Below are positions 1 through 10,556 of a DNA stretch of 64,000 nt, one piece after another. Every line of letters starts with the position of its first letter. Within the stretch, counting starts at the first letter, position 1. The translations under genes were made by a program, and so were the position numbers. The stretch is taken from contig JAOPYL010000336.1 in assembly GCA_025964625.1 (NCBI GenBank), forward strand, positions 1-64,000. Direction: 5' to 3'. The notes beneath the pieces are model-generated. The model made no database searches, had not been told where the DNA came from, and saw only the letters and a program-made list of their open reading frames with translations. This stretch comes from Actinoallomurus sp. GTDB lineage: Bacteria; Actinomycetota; Actinomycetes; Streptosporangiales; Streptosporangiaceae.

Positions 1-572
1 GGGGCGGCGCGGGCTGGGGCGGCTGGGGCCCGGTCCCCGGCGCCGACCAGGAGTCCGAGATCGAGATCTCGGTCGAGGAGGCGTACCACGGCACCCAGCG
101 CAGCCTCACCGTGTCCGGACCGGACGGCACGCGCACCATCGACGTCACGATCCCGCCCGGGGTCACCGACGGCCAGCGCATCCGGCTCGCCGGGCAGGGC
201 GGCCGCGGCGGTGACGGCGGGACGGCGGGCGACCTCTACCTGATCGTCCGGATCCGGCCGGACTCCCGGTACCGGGTGGAGGGCCGCGACATCTACGTGC
301 AGTTGCCGCTCGCCCCCTGGGAGGCGGCGCTCGGCACGAGGGCTCCGATCGACACGCCCGGCGGTGAGGCCAAGGTCACGGTGCCGCCCGGCTCGTCGTG
401 CGGCCGCCGGCTGCGGCTGCGCGGCCGGGGCCTGCCGAACCCGCGCGGGAAGCCGGGTGACCTGTTCGCGGAGGTCCAGATCATGGTGCCGCCCACGTTG
501 AGTCCCGAAGAACGGCGGCTGTTCGAGGAGCTCGCGGCCACGTCGTCATTCGATCCGAGAGGACGGCGATGA
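1..572 (+). CDS. DnaJ-family (CbpA-like) chaperone, C-terminal part; 5' end lies outside the window
   Basis: Open frame from window start; 'EIEISVEEAYHGTQRSLTV...IDVTIPPGVTDGQRIRLAGQG...GDLYLIVRIRPDSRYRVEGRDIYVQLPLAPWEAALGT' is a typical DnaJ C-terminal substrate-binding domain. Confidence 0.9.
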   Translation, partial: GGAGWGGWGPVPGADQESEIEISVEEAYHGTQRSLTVSGPDGTRTIDVTIPPGVTDGQRIRLAGQGGRGGDGGTAGDLYLIVRIRPDSRYRVEGRDIYVQLPLAPWEAALGTRAPIDTPGGEAKVTVPPGSSCGRRLRLRGRGLPNPRGKPGDLFAEVQIMVPPTLSPEERRLFEELAATSSFDPRGRR

Positions 573-880
573 AATACGCACTGATGCGGCCCCTGCGGTT
601 CGACCTCGAGTCGTTCGCGCACGCGGCCGGCGCACATCCGGAGCTGATCCGCCGGCTGGTGGCCCTCGGGGTACTGGACGCCGAGCGGGACCAGTCCGGC
701 GCACTGTGGTTCACGCCCTCGCAGCTCGCCGCCGTCGGCCGGATCCAGCGGCTGCGTTCGGGATTCTCGGTCAACTACGCCTCGCTCGGGCTCGTCTGTG
801 ACCTGCTCGACCGCATCGCCGTACTCGAGTCGGCCATGCGCCATCGTTCTCGACGTTTCGGAGACCGACCATGGACATGA
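569..880 (+). CDS. Chaperone modulator CbpM / MerR-like regulator
   Basis: Overlaps the dnaJ stop; 103 aa MerR-type HTH '[22 protein letters not shown]...[36 protein letters not shown]'. Confidence 0.75.
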   Translation: MKYALMRPLRFDLESFAHAAGAHPELIRRLVALGVLDAERDQSGALWFTPSQLAAVGRIQRLRSGFSVNYASLGLVCDLLDRIAVLESAMRHRSRRFGDRPWT

Positions 881-3456
881 ACAAACTGACAGAGAAGTCG
901 CAGGAGGCCCTCCAGTCCGCGCAGTCCCACGCCGTGGAGAGAGGCCACAGCGACGTCGACGCCGAGCATCTGACCCTTGCCCTGCTCGACCAGCCCGAGG
1001 GGATCGCGCGGCGGCTCCTGGAACAGGCGAACGTGGAGCCGAGCCTGCTGCGCAGCGAAATGGAGTCCCAGCTCGACAGGCGTCCCCGGATCACGGGACC
1101 CGGGGCGACTCCTGACCAGGTGCACGTCACGCGGCGGCTCGGCCGCGTGCTGGAGAAGGCCTTCCAGGAGGCCCAGCGCCTCAAGGACGACTATGTCTCC
1201 GTCGAGCACCTGCTGATGGCGCTGGTCGACGAGGGAGTGATCACGGGAGTACCCCGGGAGAAGTTCCTTGAGGCGGTCAACGCCGTGCGGGGCAACCAGC
1301 GTGTCACCTCATCCAATCCGGAGGCGGCCTATGAGGCGTTGGAGAAGTACGGGCGCGACCTCGTCAAGGACGCCCGGGAGGGCAAGCTGGACCCGGTGAT
1401 CGGCCGTGATGCCGAGATCCGCCGTGTCATCCAGATCCTGTCGCGGAAGACGAAGAACAACCCGGTGCTCGTGGGCGATCCCGGAGTCGGCAAGACCGCG
1501 ATCGTCGAGGGGCTCGCGCAGCGCATCGAGCGCGGCGACGTACCCGAGGGCCTGCGCAACAAGACGGTGTTCCAGCTGGATTTGAGCTCCCTGGTGGCCG
1601 GCGCGAAGTATCGCGGCGAGTTCGAGGAACGGATGCAGGCGGTGCTGAAGGAGGTCAAGGCCGCCGCGGGGGAGATCCTGCTGTTCGTCGATGAGCTGCA
1701 CACCGTGGTCGGGGCGGGTGCGACCGAGGGCGCGATGGACGCCAGCAACATGCTCAAGCCGATGCTCGCCCGCGGTGAGCTGCACATGATCGGCGCCACG
1801 ACCGTCCAGGAGTACCGCAAGCACATCGAGAAGGACGCGGCGCTCGAACGCCGCTTCCAGCCGGTGGTCGTCGACGAGCCGTCGGTCGAGGACGCCATCT
1901 CGATCCTGCGTGGTCTGCGGGAGCGGCTCGAGGTGTTCCACGGCGTGAAGATCCAGGACTCCGCGATCATCGCGGCGGTCACGCTGAGCCACCGCTACAT
2001 CTCCGACCGGTTCCTGCCCGACAAGGCGATCGACCTGGTCGACGAGGCATGCGCGAAGCTGCGTACCGAGATCGACTCGATGCCCGCCGAGCTTGATGAG
2101 CTCACGCGCCGCGTCATGCGGCTGGAGATCGAGGAGGCGGCGCTGGCGAAGGAGACCGACCCGGCGAGCCGGGCGCGTCTGGAGGAGCTCCGGAACGAGC
2201 TCACCGAGCTGCGGTCCAGGGCGGAGTCCATGCGGGCCCAGTGGGAGGCCGAGCGGCACGCGTTGAAGCGGGTGCAGGACCTGCGCCAGGAGATCGAGCG
2301 GGTCCGCCGGGAGGCCGAGCAGGCCGAGCGGGAGTACGACCTCAACCGGGCCGCCGAACTGTGCCACGGCGTGCTGCCGGAGCTGGAACGCAGGCTGCAG
2401 GCGGAGGAGGAGCGGCTGACTTCCAAGCAGGGCGACCACCGGCTGCTCCGCGAGGTGGTCACCGAGGACGAGATCGCCGAGATCGTGGCTCGCTGGACCG
2501 GAATCCCGGTGAGCCGCCTGAAGGAGGGCGAGCGCGAGAAGCTGCTGAAGCTGGACCAGATCCTGCACCAGCGGGTCATCGGGCAGGACGAGGCGGTCCG
2601 GCTCGTCACCGACGCGATCATCCGCGCCCGGTCCGGGGTCAAGGACCCGCGCCGGCCGATCGGGTCGTTCGTCTTCCTCGGACCGACCGGTGTCGGCAAG
2701 ACGGAGCTGGCCAAGGCGCTCGCCGAGGCGCTCTTCGACACCGAGAACAACATGATCCGGCTGGACATGAGCGAGTACCAGGAACGGCACACGGTGAGCC
2801 GCCTGGTCGGCGCCCCGCCCGGCTACGTCGGCTACGAGGAGGGCGGCCAGCTCACCGAGGCGGTGCGGCGCAAGCCGTACTCCGTGGTGTTGTTCGACGA
2901 GATCGAGAAGGCCCACCACGACGTGTTCAACACGCTGCTCCAGGTCCTGGACGACGGCCGGCTGACCGACGCCCAGGGACGCACGGTCGACTTCCGCAAC
3001 ACCGTGCTCATCATGACCTCGAACATCGGCTCGGACCTGCTGCTCGACGGCGTCACCCCGGAGGGCGAGATCAAACCCGAGGCCCGCGAGGGCGTCATGC
3101 GCGCGCTGCAGGGGCACTTCCGCCCGGAATTCCTGAACCGCGTGGACGACATCGTGCTGTTCAGGCCGCTGACGATGCGGGAGATCGAGCAGATCGTCGA
3201 CCTGATGTTCAACGCCCTCCGCGACCGCCTCGCCGAGCGGCGGATGACACTGGAGGTCAGCCCGGAGGCGCGCGAGTTCATCGCCCGCCAGGGATTCGAC
3301 CCCGTCTACGGCGCCCGGCCACTGCGCCGCTTCATCGCCCGCGAGGTCGAGACCCGCATCGGCCGCGCGCTGCTGACCGGCGAGATCGAGGACGGTGCGG
3401 TGATCAGGGTAGAGCTGCAGAACGGGCAGCTCGCCGTCACGTACGAGAATCCCTAG
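871..3456 (+). CDS. clpB: ATP-dependent chaperone ClpB
   Basis: 861 aa, two AAA+ modules with Walker [14 protein letters not shown] and [13 protein letters not shown], Clp N-domain, coiled-coil middle domain. Confidence 0.95.
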   Translation: MDMNKLTEKSQEALQSAQSHAVERGHSDVDAEHLTLALLDQPEGIARRLLEQANVEPSLLRSEMESQLDRRPRITGPGATPDQVHVTRRLGRVLEKAFQEAQRLKDDYVSVEHLLMALVDEGVITGVPREKFLEAVNAVRGNQRVTSSNPEAAYEALEKYGRDLVKDAREGKLDPVIGRDAEIRRVIQILSRKTKNNPVLVGDPGVGKTAIVEGLAQRIERGDVPEGLRNKTVFQLDLSSLVAGAKYRGEFEERMQAVLKEVKAAAGEILLFVDELHTVVGAGATEGAMDASNMLKPMLARGELHMIGATTVQEYRKHIEKDAALERRFQPVVVDEPSVEDAISILRGLRERLEVFHGVKIQDSAIIAAVTLSHRYISDRFLPDKAIDLVDEACAKLRTEIDSMPAELDELTRRVMRLEIEEAALAKETDPASRARLEELRNELTELRSRAESMRAQWEAERHALKRVQDLRQEIERVRREAEQAEREYDLNRAAELCHGVLPELERRLQAEEERLTSKQGDHRLLREVVTEDEIAEIVARWTGIPVSRLKEGEREKLLKLDQILHQRVIGQDEAVRLVTDAIIRARSGVKDPRRPIGSFVFLGPTGVGKTELAKALAEALFDTENNMIRLDMSEYQERHTVSRLVGAPPGYVGYEEGGQLTEAVRRKPYSVVLFDEIEKAHHDVFNTLLQVLDDGRLTDAQGRTVDFRNTVLIMTSNIGSDLLLDGVTPEGEIKPEAREGVMRALQGHFRPEFLNRVDDIVLFRPLTMREIEQIVDLMFNALRDRLAERRMTLEVSPEAREFIARQGFDPVYGARPLRRFIAREVETRIGRALLTGEIEDGAVIRVELQNGQLAVTYENP

Positions 3457-3465
3457 GAGGTCGCG

Positions 3466-3906
3466 ATGGCCCAGCAGGACGCGACGGTCAGCTGTGAGCA
3501 CTGCGGAAAGCAGAACCGCGTGCCGGCCGCCGCCGAGGGCGTCCCGCGCTGCGGCAACTGTCATCAGCCGCTGCCGTGGATCGTCGACGCCGACGACAAC
3601 ACGTTCGAGGAGGTCGTCGAGCGCGCGTCCATCCCGGTGCTGGTCGACCTGTGGGCGACCTGGTGCGGTCCGTGCCGTCAGGTCAGCCCGGCGCTGGAAC
3701 AGGTCGCCCGCGAGATGGCCGGCCGGGTGAAGCTGGTGAAGGTGGACGTCGACCGGTCGCCCAAGATCCAGGCGCGGTTCGGCGTGCAGGCCGTGCCGAC
3801 GCTGCTCGTGATGCGTGACGGCAAGGTCATCGACCAGCAGGCAGGTGCCGCGCCCGCCTCCGTGCTGCGGGCTTGGGTGGAGAAGGCCGTTGCAAGAGAC
3901 GCCTGA
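3466..3906 (+). CDS. Thioredoxin (thioredoxin-2 type with N-terminal zinc ribbon)
   Basis: WCGPC active site; N-terminal CEHCGK...CGNCHQ cysteine pairs; RBS aggagg upstream. Confidence 0.92.
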   Translation: MAQQDATVSCEHCGKQNRVPAAAEGVPRCGNCHQPLPWIVDADDNTFEEVVERASIPVLVDLWATWCGPCRQVSPALEQVAREMAGRVKLVKVDVDRSPKIQARFGVQAVPTLLVMRDGKVIDQQAGAAPASVLRAWVEKAVARDA

Positions 3907-5494
3907 CCTGCACGGCGCCTACCCGCGTCTCGACCCGGAACAGATCGGCGTGCTCGCGGCGTACGGCGAACGGCATCCGACCCGGCGCGGTGAGACCCTC
4001 ATCCAGGAGGGCGACCGGGACTACGACTTCTACGCGATCACGAATGGGAGCGTCGGAGAGTTCGAGGACGGGGAGCTTCTCCGGGTGCACGGCCCTGGCC
4101 GGTTCCTCGGCGAGCTCGGCCAGCTGACCGGGCAGCCCGCCTTCTTCACGACGAAGGCCGAAGAGCCCGGTGAGGTCGTGGCCATACCGGTGGAACGCCT
4201 GCGCCAGTTGATCGTACGGGAGCCGTGGTTCGGCGACCTGGTCCTGCGCGCGTACCTGATCCGGCGTTCCCTGCTGATCGAGCTGGGTGCCGGGCTCCGG
4301 ATCGTCGGCTCCCGGTTCTCGCCGGACACGCGCCGCCTGCGCGACTTCGCGGCACGGAACCGGCTGCCGCACCGGTGGATCGACCTGGAGGAGGACCGCG
4401 AGGCCGAGTCGCTCGTGCGGCAACTGGGCATCCGGCCTGAGGACACCCCCGTGGTGATCCTTTACGGGCAGCAGGTGCTGCGCGATCCGAGCAATGCCGA
4501 GCTGGCCCGGATCATCGGCCTGCCCGCGCCCCCGCCCGTTCCGGTCGCCGAGGAGGAGCCTCACGACCTGGTCGTCGTCGGTGCCGGGCCCGGCGGGCTG
4601 GCCGCGGCGGTCTACGGCGCGTCGGAAGGCCTGGACACGGTCATCTTCGACGCCATCGCGACCGGGGGCCAGGCCGGCACCTCGTCCCGGATCGAGAACT
4701 ACCTCGGTTTCCCCGCCGGCGTCTCCGGCGGGGAGCTGGCCGAGCGGGCGGTCATCCAGGCCGAGAAGTTCGGCGCCCACCTCCGCATCCCGGCCGAGGC
4801 GGCCGGGCTCGAGACCGGGAACGGGGCGCATGTCATCCGGCTGGATGACGGCGCCGCGACCCGCGCCCGCTCGGTCGTGATCGCGACCGGTGCCCGTTAC
4901 CGCCGGCTGAACGTGCCGCGACTGGATGAGTTCGAGGGGTGCGGTGTCTACTACGCCGCGACCCTGGTGGAGGCCCAGGTGTGCCGGGACCAGCCGGTCG
5001 CGATCGTCGGCGGCGGCAACTCGGCCGGCCAGGCGGCGGTCTTCCTGTCCAGGCACGCGGTCCGGGTCCGCATGTTCGTGCGCGGGGGCGATCTGTCCGA
5101 GAGCATGTCGCGCTACCTGATCGACCGGATCGAGCGGAATCCGGCGGTGGAGCTGCACTTCCACAGCGAGGTGCGCGAGCTGCTCGGCAAGCGGAGGCTC
5201 GAGGGGATCGTCGTGGAGGACAACCGCACCGGCGAGCGGCACACCTTCGAGGTACGGGAACTCTTCGTCTTCATCGGGGCGGATCCCTGCGTCCGTTGGC
5301 TGGCCGGCAAGGTCGAGCTCGACGAGAAGGGCTACGTGCGCACCGGAGCCGGCGACGCGCTGCCGCTCGAGACCAACCTGCCCGGGGTGTTCGCGGTCGG
5401 CGACGTCCGCAGCGGATCGATCAAACGGGTCGCCTCCGCCGTGGGCGAGGGCTCGATGGCCGTGCGGCTGGTGCACGAACATCTGTCGCGCTGA
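3890..5494 (+). CDS. Cyclic nucleotide-binding domain / thioredoxin reductase-like FAD oxidoreductase fusion
   Basis: N-terminal cNMP-binding-like region (RGETLIQEGDRDYDFYAITNGSVGEFEDGE...GRFLGELGQLTGQ) followed by FAD (GAGPGGLAAAVYGASEG) and NADPH (GGGNSAGQAAVFLSRH) motifs; start TTG at 3890 is in frame, overlapping the thioredoxin gene. Confidence 0.85.
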   Translation: MQETPDLHGAYPRLDPEQIGVLAAYGERHPTRRGETLIQEGDRDYDFYAITNGSVGEFEDGELLRVHGPGRFLGELGQLTGQPAFFTTKAEEPGEVVAIPVERLRQLIVREPWFGDLVLRAYLIRRSLLIELGAGLRIVGSRFSPDTRRLRDFAARNRLPHRWIDLEEDREAESLVRQLGIRPEDTPVVILYGQQVLRDPSNAELARIIGLPAPPPVPVAEEEPHDLVVVGAGPGGLAAAVYGASEGLDTVIFDAIATGGQAGTSSRIENYLGFPAGVSGGELAERAVIQAEKFGAHLRIPAEAAGLETGNGAHVIRLDDGAATRARSVVIATGARYRRLNVPRLDEFEGCGVYYAATLVEAQVCRDQPVAIVGGGNSAGQAAVFLSRHAVRVRMFVRGGDLSESMSRYLIDRIERNPAVELHFHSEVRELLGKRRLEGIVVEDNRTGERHTFEVRELFVFIGADPCVRWLAGKVELDEKGYVRTGAGDALPLETNLPGVFAVGDVRSGSIKRVASAVGEGSMAVRLVHEHLSR

Positions 5495-5506
5495 CCGCCG
5501 GGGTGA

Positions 5507-8311
5507 TCACGGATCCTTCTGGAGCGCGAGGCGCGTCAGCTCGACGCGTGAGCCGACGTCCAGTTTGCGGAAGACGTGACGCAGGTGGAAGGCGACCGTG
5601 TGCACGCTCATGAACAGCTGGTCGGCCACCTGCCGGTTCGTCAACCCCTGGGCGACCAGGTCGGACACGCTGCGCTCGGTGTCGGTGAGGCTGGCCCATC
5701 CCGACACCGGCCGGTCGGCCTGGGTCCAGTGGCGGCGCCGTACGCCCAGCCGCCGCAGCCGCCGGCGGACCCGGGCCGCGTCACGTGCCGCCCCGATCGC
5801 GTTGTAACAGGACAGCGTCGCGTCCAGGGTGACGACGGCTCTTCGCAGCCCGTCGGCGGCCTGGTCCGCGGCGGTCAGCACCGACAGATCCTCCGAGGCG
5901 GAGGCCCGCGCCCACGGGTCGGTGTGGTTCGACGCGGCGCGTTCCAGGGCCCGCGGGTCGCCGTCGAGCAGGCCACGCGCGTGCGCCGCGGCGACGCGGA
6001 CCGTGGGGTAGGCGGGGTTGTCGCGGGCGAGCCGCTCCACCGCCGCCACCACGGTCCGGGCCCGCGGCCGGTCGTCCAGGACGAGCGCGGTGCGCACCAG
6101 CCAGGCCGCCGCGGCAGGATCGCTGATCAGCGCCCAGCAGTGCCGCAGCACCTCCTCGCACAGCCGGCCGAAGGTCTCCGCCACGGCTCCGGGGCCCTCG
6201 CGCGCCTCCGCGACCTGGGCCGCGACCAGCGCGAACCCGGCACGGGCGTACGGCGACCCACAGCACGGCGGCCGTGGCCGGTCGCGCGTGAGGTGCCGGT
6301 GGGCGGCGTTCACGTCCCCGGCTCGCAGCGTCGCGGCTGTGAGCACCGCCAGCGCGGACGAGGTGAGCACATGTGGCCCGAGCCCGCTGGTGGCCGAGAG
6401 GCCCGCCTCGGCCTCGGCGATGGCGTCCTGGAACCGGCCCGTGGCCAGGTGCAGGCGGGCGCGCAGGATGGCGGGCGCCGCCGCCCACGCGAGGTTCCCG
6501 AGGGTCTCGGCGTCGTCTCCGGCGCTCGCCATCACGGTCCGGGCCTCGTCGAGCCGCTGGACGTCGGTCAGCAGCATGGCCAGGATCATCCGTGGGTGGA
6601 TGCGCCGAGCGTCGGCGGAGGTCGCGCGGCGTACGGCCTCGCGGGCGAGACTCAGGCCGGCGGCGAGCCTGCCCGCGTCCCACTCGGCCAGCGCCAGTGC
6701 GGTGAAGGCCCCGGTGACCAGGGCGTCGCCGTGCTGGCCTGCCGCCGACACGATCGCCTCCGCGCGCTCCCGTGCCCGCCTGCCATCGCCCGCGCCCGCC
6801 TGCGCGTTGAGCAGGGCCAGCTCCGCGTCGTCGCGGAGGCTGCCGGGCAGGCACGGTTCGGCCAGCGCGGCGGCGGCCTCCGCCGCCGCCTCGGACGGCC
6901 GTCCCTTCATGTGCAGGATCTCCGACAGCAGGCAGCGCAGCCGGGCGCATGACACCGCGGGCATGGGCCGGGTGAACGCCAGCCGCGCCAGGTGGGCGGC
7001 CTCGTCCAGGCGCCCTGTCGCGGTGAGGGCGCGGACCGCCGTGAGCGTGCGGGCGGGCCGCTCCGGTTCGGCGGGCCCGGTGAGTTGCAGCGCGTGCATC
7101 GCGAGGTCGGCCGCGGTCTGCGGCGACGTCGGCAGGACCTCCGCGATCGCCCGGTCCAGTCCGGCCAGGGCACGGGCGTCGTCGGCCCGCACACCCTGCA
7201 CGAGGTGGGACGCCGCGGACGACGCCGACCCGCGCCGCCCGATGAGGAGCTCGCCGATCTGCCGGTGCAGGGCCTGCCGTACGGGCGCCGGCACCGCCTC
7301 GGTGACGACCTGCCACACCAGGTCGTGCCGGAAGCACAGGGCGTCCGGCGTGGCGGCCAGGAGACCGGCCGACAGCGCCTCGTCCAGCTCGGGCAGGATG
7401 GCGGCCGGAGTCGTGCCGAGGATCTCGGCCACGTCCTCGGGTGAGAACGAACGCCCCAGGACCGCGGTCACGGTCAGCAGGTGACGCGTCCGGGGACCCA
7501 GCCCGCCGAGCCGGCGCCGTACGACGGCCTGGACCCGTTCCGGCAGCCGCGCGGACGAGAGGCGCGCGCGGCCGCCGGAGATCCGGACCGTACCCTCGCC
7601 GCGCAGTCCGGCGAGGAGCTCGGTGAGCAGCAACGGGTTGCCGGCCGCCCCGGCCGCGACCGCCAGCAGATCGGGGTCGGGCATGGCTCCCAGCGTGTCG
7701 ATGACGATCTCGGTCAGCGCGTCGTCGCCGAGTGGGGCGAGCGTGCACCGCTCCGCGCCGTCGCGCTCCATGAGGTCGAACAACCGCCCGGCCGCGTTGC
7801 CGGACGGGGTGGTGCAACGGGCCAGCAGCCACACCACGGGATAGCAGCCGAGCTGCCACGACAGCACCTGCAGCGCCATGAGAGTGGCCGGATCGGCCCA
7901 CTGGAGATCGTCCAGGCTCACCAGCACCGGACCGGACCCCGCGCGTTTCTCCAGCCGCGTACGCAGCTCCTCGACCAGCCAGAGGCACGGGGACGGCCCC
8001 GGTGCGGCGCCTTCCCCGCCGGCGGCCACGGGCTCCCCGAGCGCGGACAGCAGTGGCTCGAGGGGCGCCATCTGGCCCAGTTCGCGTGCCCGGCCGACCA
8101 CCGACGACAGGCCGCGACCGGCGGCCGTACGCGCGGCCTCGCCGAGCAGGAGGCTCTTTCCCATGCCCGGCTCACCTTCGACGAGCAGGATGCCCGGGCG
8201 TCCCGCCTCGGCGGCCTTCAGCACGCCGAGCACGGCTCTCCACTCATGCTCGCGGCCACGCATCGTCTTCGCCGCGTGAGCCGGCTCACCGCGATGCGAC
8301 ACGATGGTCAT
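5507..8311 (-). CDS. LuxR-family transcriptional regulator with AAA ATPase domain
   Basis: Walker A GEPGMGKSLLLGEA; C-terminal LuxR HTH 'LTDTERSVSDLVAQGLTNRQVADQLFMSVHTVAFHLRHVFRKLDVGSRVEL'. Confidence 0.92.
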   Translation of the reverse strand: MTIVSHRGEPAHAAKTMRGREHEWRAVLGVLKAAEAGRPGILLVEGEPGMGKSLLLGEAARTAAGRGLSSVVGRARELGQMAPLEPLLSALGEPVAAGGEGAAPGPSPCLWLVEELRTRLEKRAGSGPVLVSLDDLQWADPATLMALQVLSWQLGCYPVVWLLARCTTPSGNAAGRLFDLMERDGAERCTLAPLGDDALTEIVIDTLGAMPDPDLLAVAAGAAGNPLLLTELLAGLRGEGTVRISGGRARLSSARLPERVQAVVRRRLGGLGPRTRHLLTVTAVLGRSFSPEDVAEILGTTPAAILPELDEALSAGLLAATPDALCFRHDLVWQVVTEAVPAPVRQALHRQIGELLIGRRGSASSAASHLVQGVRADDARALAGLDRAIAEVLPTSPQTAADLAMHALQLTGPAEPERPARTLTAVRALTATGRLDEAAHLARLAFTRPMPAVSCARLRCLLSEILHMKGRPSEAAAEAAAALAEPCLPGSLRDDAELALLNAQAGAGDGRRARERAEAIVSAAGQHGDALVTGAFTALALAEWDAGRLAAGLSLAREAVRRATSADARRIHPRMILAMLLTDVQRLDEARTVMASAGDDAETLGNLAWAAAPAILRARLHLATGRFQDAIAEAEAGLSATSGLGPHVLTSSALAVLTAATLRAGDVNAAHRHLTRDRPRPPCCGSPYARAGFALVAAQVAEAREGPGAVAETFGRLCEEVLRHCWALISDPAAAAWLVRTALVLDDRPRARTVVAAVERLARDNPAYPTVRVAAAHARGLLDGDPRALERAASNHTDPWARASASEDLSVLTAADQAADGLRRAVVTLDATLSCYNAIGAARDAARVRRRLRRLGVRRRHWTQADRPVSGWASLTDTERSVSDLVAQGLTNRQVADQLFMSVHTVAFHLRHVFRKLDVGSRVELTRLALQKDP

Positions 8312-8631
8312 GGCATCAGCGTCCGATGCGGGGCGCTCCGGTGCCAGGTCATCGCGGGGCGAAAACCGCGATCGTGGACCGTCCGGTTCTCGTGCGGATG
8401 ACAGCCGGAACAGGTGACGGGTGTCCGCCAGGCCGGGTTCGATCAGCCTGTGTGGTCCTACGGGTCTGGTCGGCCGCCCGCTGCCCTCGTATGCTGGCCA
8501 CAGGGGGAGAAATGGCTGGTCATCACGCGTCTGGTGTCTGCGGCCGTGGATCGCGGACCGGCGGTCGTACCCGTACGCCCCGCCCGTACGCCGACGGCCC
8601 CCGGGCGGAGAGAGACTGAGCCGGCGGCGCG

Positions 8632-10320
8632 ATGCCGATCCCGGAGCAGCCTCCCGACCTGACCCTGCGGGATCAGCTCTCCAGCATGCGGTCGCTGCTG
8701 GCCCTCTCGATGGTGATGAGCGAAAGCGACGACCAGGCCCACGTCCTCAGCCTGGCCGCCACGGCGATCCCCTCACTCGGACGCTGCAGGCTGGAGGGTG
8801 CCTACCTCGTCGGGAGCGGCTGGCAGGCGATTCAGGGGGCCCGCGCCGAGGCCGAGACGCGCGCCGACCTGGAGACGCAGTTCGCGGTGCTGAGCGTCGC
8901 CGGAGGGGCGGTCGCGGTGCTACGGCAGGGCTGGGCGTGGGCCTTTCCGCTGCGCAGCCTCGACGGCCACCTCGGCTACCTGGTGGTCGGCGCCCCCGAC
9001 GAGCCGCCTTCCTCGGAGCAGTTCCTGCTCAGGGTGCTGGCCCAGCAGGCCGGGATCGCGATCGCCAACACCCGCCAGCACGCCCGCCGGCGGGCCAACG
9101 CCGAACAGCTGCGCGCCGCCAACGCCGCCCTGGCCGAGACGGTCTCCGGCCTGGAGTACAGCACCAGCATCCACGAGCGGCTCATCCGCGCGGCGGTGGC
9201 GGGGGAGGGCCCCGAAGGCATCGCGTACGCCCTGCACGAGGTCACCGGCTACGCGGTCGCGGTGGAGGACCGGCACGGGAACCTCCGGGCGTGGGCCGGC
9301 CCCGGCCGGCCGGACCCCTATCCCAAAGAGGCGCGCGAGACGCGCGAGGAGATGCTTCGCGAGGCGGTGCGTGAGGCCGGGCCGATCCGGCGGCAGGGCC
9401 GCCTGGTCGTCCCGGCCGGCCCGCGCGAGGAGGTGCTCGGCGTCCTCGCCCTGGTCGACCCGGACGGCTCCGCGGGCCAGCGGGAGCAGGTCGCCCTCGA
9501 GCACGCCGCGACCGTGCTCGCGCTGGAGCTGGCCCATCTGCACAGCCTCGCCGAGGCGGAGCTGGGCCTCGGGCGGAACCTGGTCGAGGAGCTGCTCTCC
9601 GGCGCCGATGAGAAGACCGTCCTCGCCCGTGCCGACGCGCTCGGATATGACCTGCAGCGCCCGCACCGGATCGTCGTCGTGGTCGGAGCCGGGCCCCGGC
9701 CGAGCAACGACGAGTTCTTCCGCGCCGTGGGACGCGCGGCGCGCGAGACCGGCATCGGCTCGCTGCTCGCCGACCGTGGAGGGGAGGTCGTCGTGCTGTC
9801 CGACGCCGACCGGTCATGGACGCGGTTCCGGGCCGTCGTGCGGCGCGATCTCGGCGGCGGGCTCTGCCGGGTCGGTGTCGGCCGAGCGTACGCACGGCCA
9901 CTGGACCTGTCCCGCTCCTACCACGAGGCCCGGCTCGCGCTGAAGCTTCAGAGCACCGTCGCCGGCGATCACCCCGCCACCGAGTTCGACCAGCTGGGCG
10001 TCTACCGGCTGCTCGCCGACGTCGGGGAGCCCGGCAGCGTCGAGCGGTTCGTCCGGGACTGGCTGGGCGACCTGCTCGACTATGACACGGCGAAGGGGGC
10101 CGAGCTGGTCGGCACCCTGAGCCGCTACCTCGAATGCGGCCGGGGCTATGAGGCGACCACCGCCGCGCTGGCGATCCACCGCAGCACGCTGAAGTACCGG
10201 CTGCGGCGGATCAGGGAGATCTCCGGCCACGACCTCGGTGATCCGGACACCTACTTCAACCTGCAGCTGGCCGCCCGGGCCTGGAACACGCTCCTCGCCC
10301 TCCGCGCCGACCGGCCATGA
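8632..10320 (+). CDS. PucR/CdaR-type helix-turn-helix regulator with GAF-like N-terminus
   Basis: C-terminal 'RYLECGRGYEATTAALAIHRSTLKYRLRRIREISGHDL' PucR HTH. Confidence 0.85.
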   Translation: MPIPEQPPDLTLRDQLSSMRSLLALSMVMSESDDQAHVLSLAATAIPSLGRCRLEGAYLVGSGWQAIQGARAEAETRADLETQFAVLSVAGGAVAVLRQGWAWAFPLRSLDGHLGYLVVGAPDEPPSSEQFLLRVLAQQAGIAIANTRQHARRRANAEQLRAANAALAETVSGLEYSTSIHERLIRAAVAGEGPEGIAYALHEVTGYAVAVEDRHGNLRAWAGPGRPDPYPKEARETREEMLREAVREAGPIRRQGRLVVPAGPREEVLGVLALVDPDGSAGQREQVALEHAATVLALELAHLHSLAEAELGLGRNLVEELLSGADEKTVLARADALGYDLQRPHRIVVVVGAGPRPSNDEFFRAVGRAARETGIGSLLADRGGEVVVLSDADRSWTRFRAVVRRDLGGGLCRVGVGRAYARPLDLSRSYHEARLALKLQSTVAGDHPATEFDQLGVYRLLADVGEPGSVERFVRDWLGDLLDYDTAKGAELVGTLSRYLECGRGYEATTAALAIHRSTLKYRLRRIREISGHDLGDPDTYFNLQLAARAWNTLLALRADRP

Positions 10321-10556
10321 CGGCGTACCGGTGGGTCGAACAGGTAGTCATGCGGGGGATTCCCCCGGTCCCCCAGCGGCGTGCGCGGGGCAGGCTGGTG
10401 GCATCGGCACGTCATGTGCGCGGTCCGGTCAGGCGGAGCGCCGGCGAGGGAGGAGTCCCTATCGACAGCGGAACAGACTCACGCATTTGATGCCTCGTGC
10501 CGGCTCGGGAGCCGGAGGCGGCCTGCTCAGGACGACCGCTTTCCCTCCCGGGCCGT

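Noticed and set aside
1309-3564. 751-aa minus-strand ORF opposite clpB
   Set aside because: High-GC antisense ORF; biased composition and no recognisable domain, while the plus strand is clearly clpB
3827-5482. 551-aa minus-strand ORF
   Set aside because: Antisense shadow of the CNB-TrxR gene
10321-10556. Spacer between convergent PucR and LuxR genes considered for a small gene or RNA
   Set aside because: No ORF with credible composition, no convincing conserved hairpin recognised
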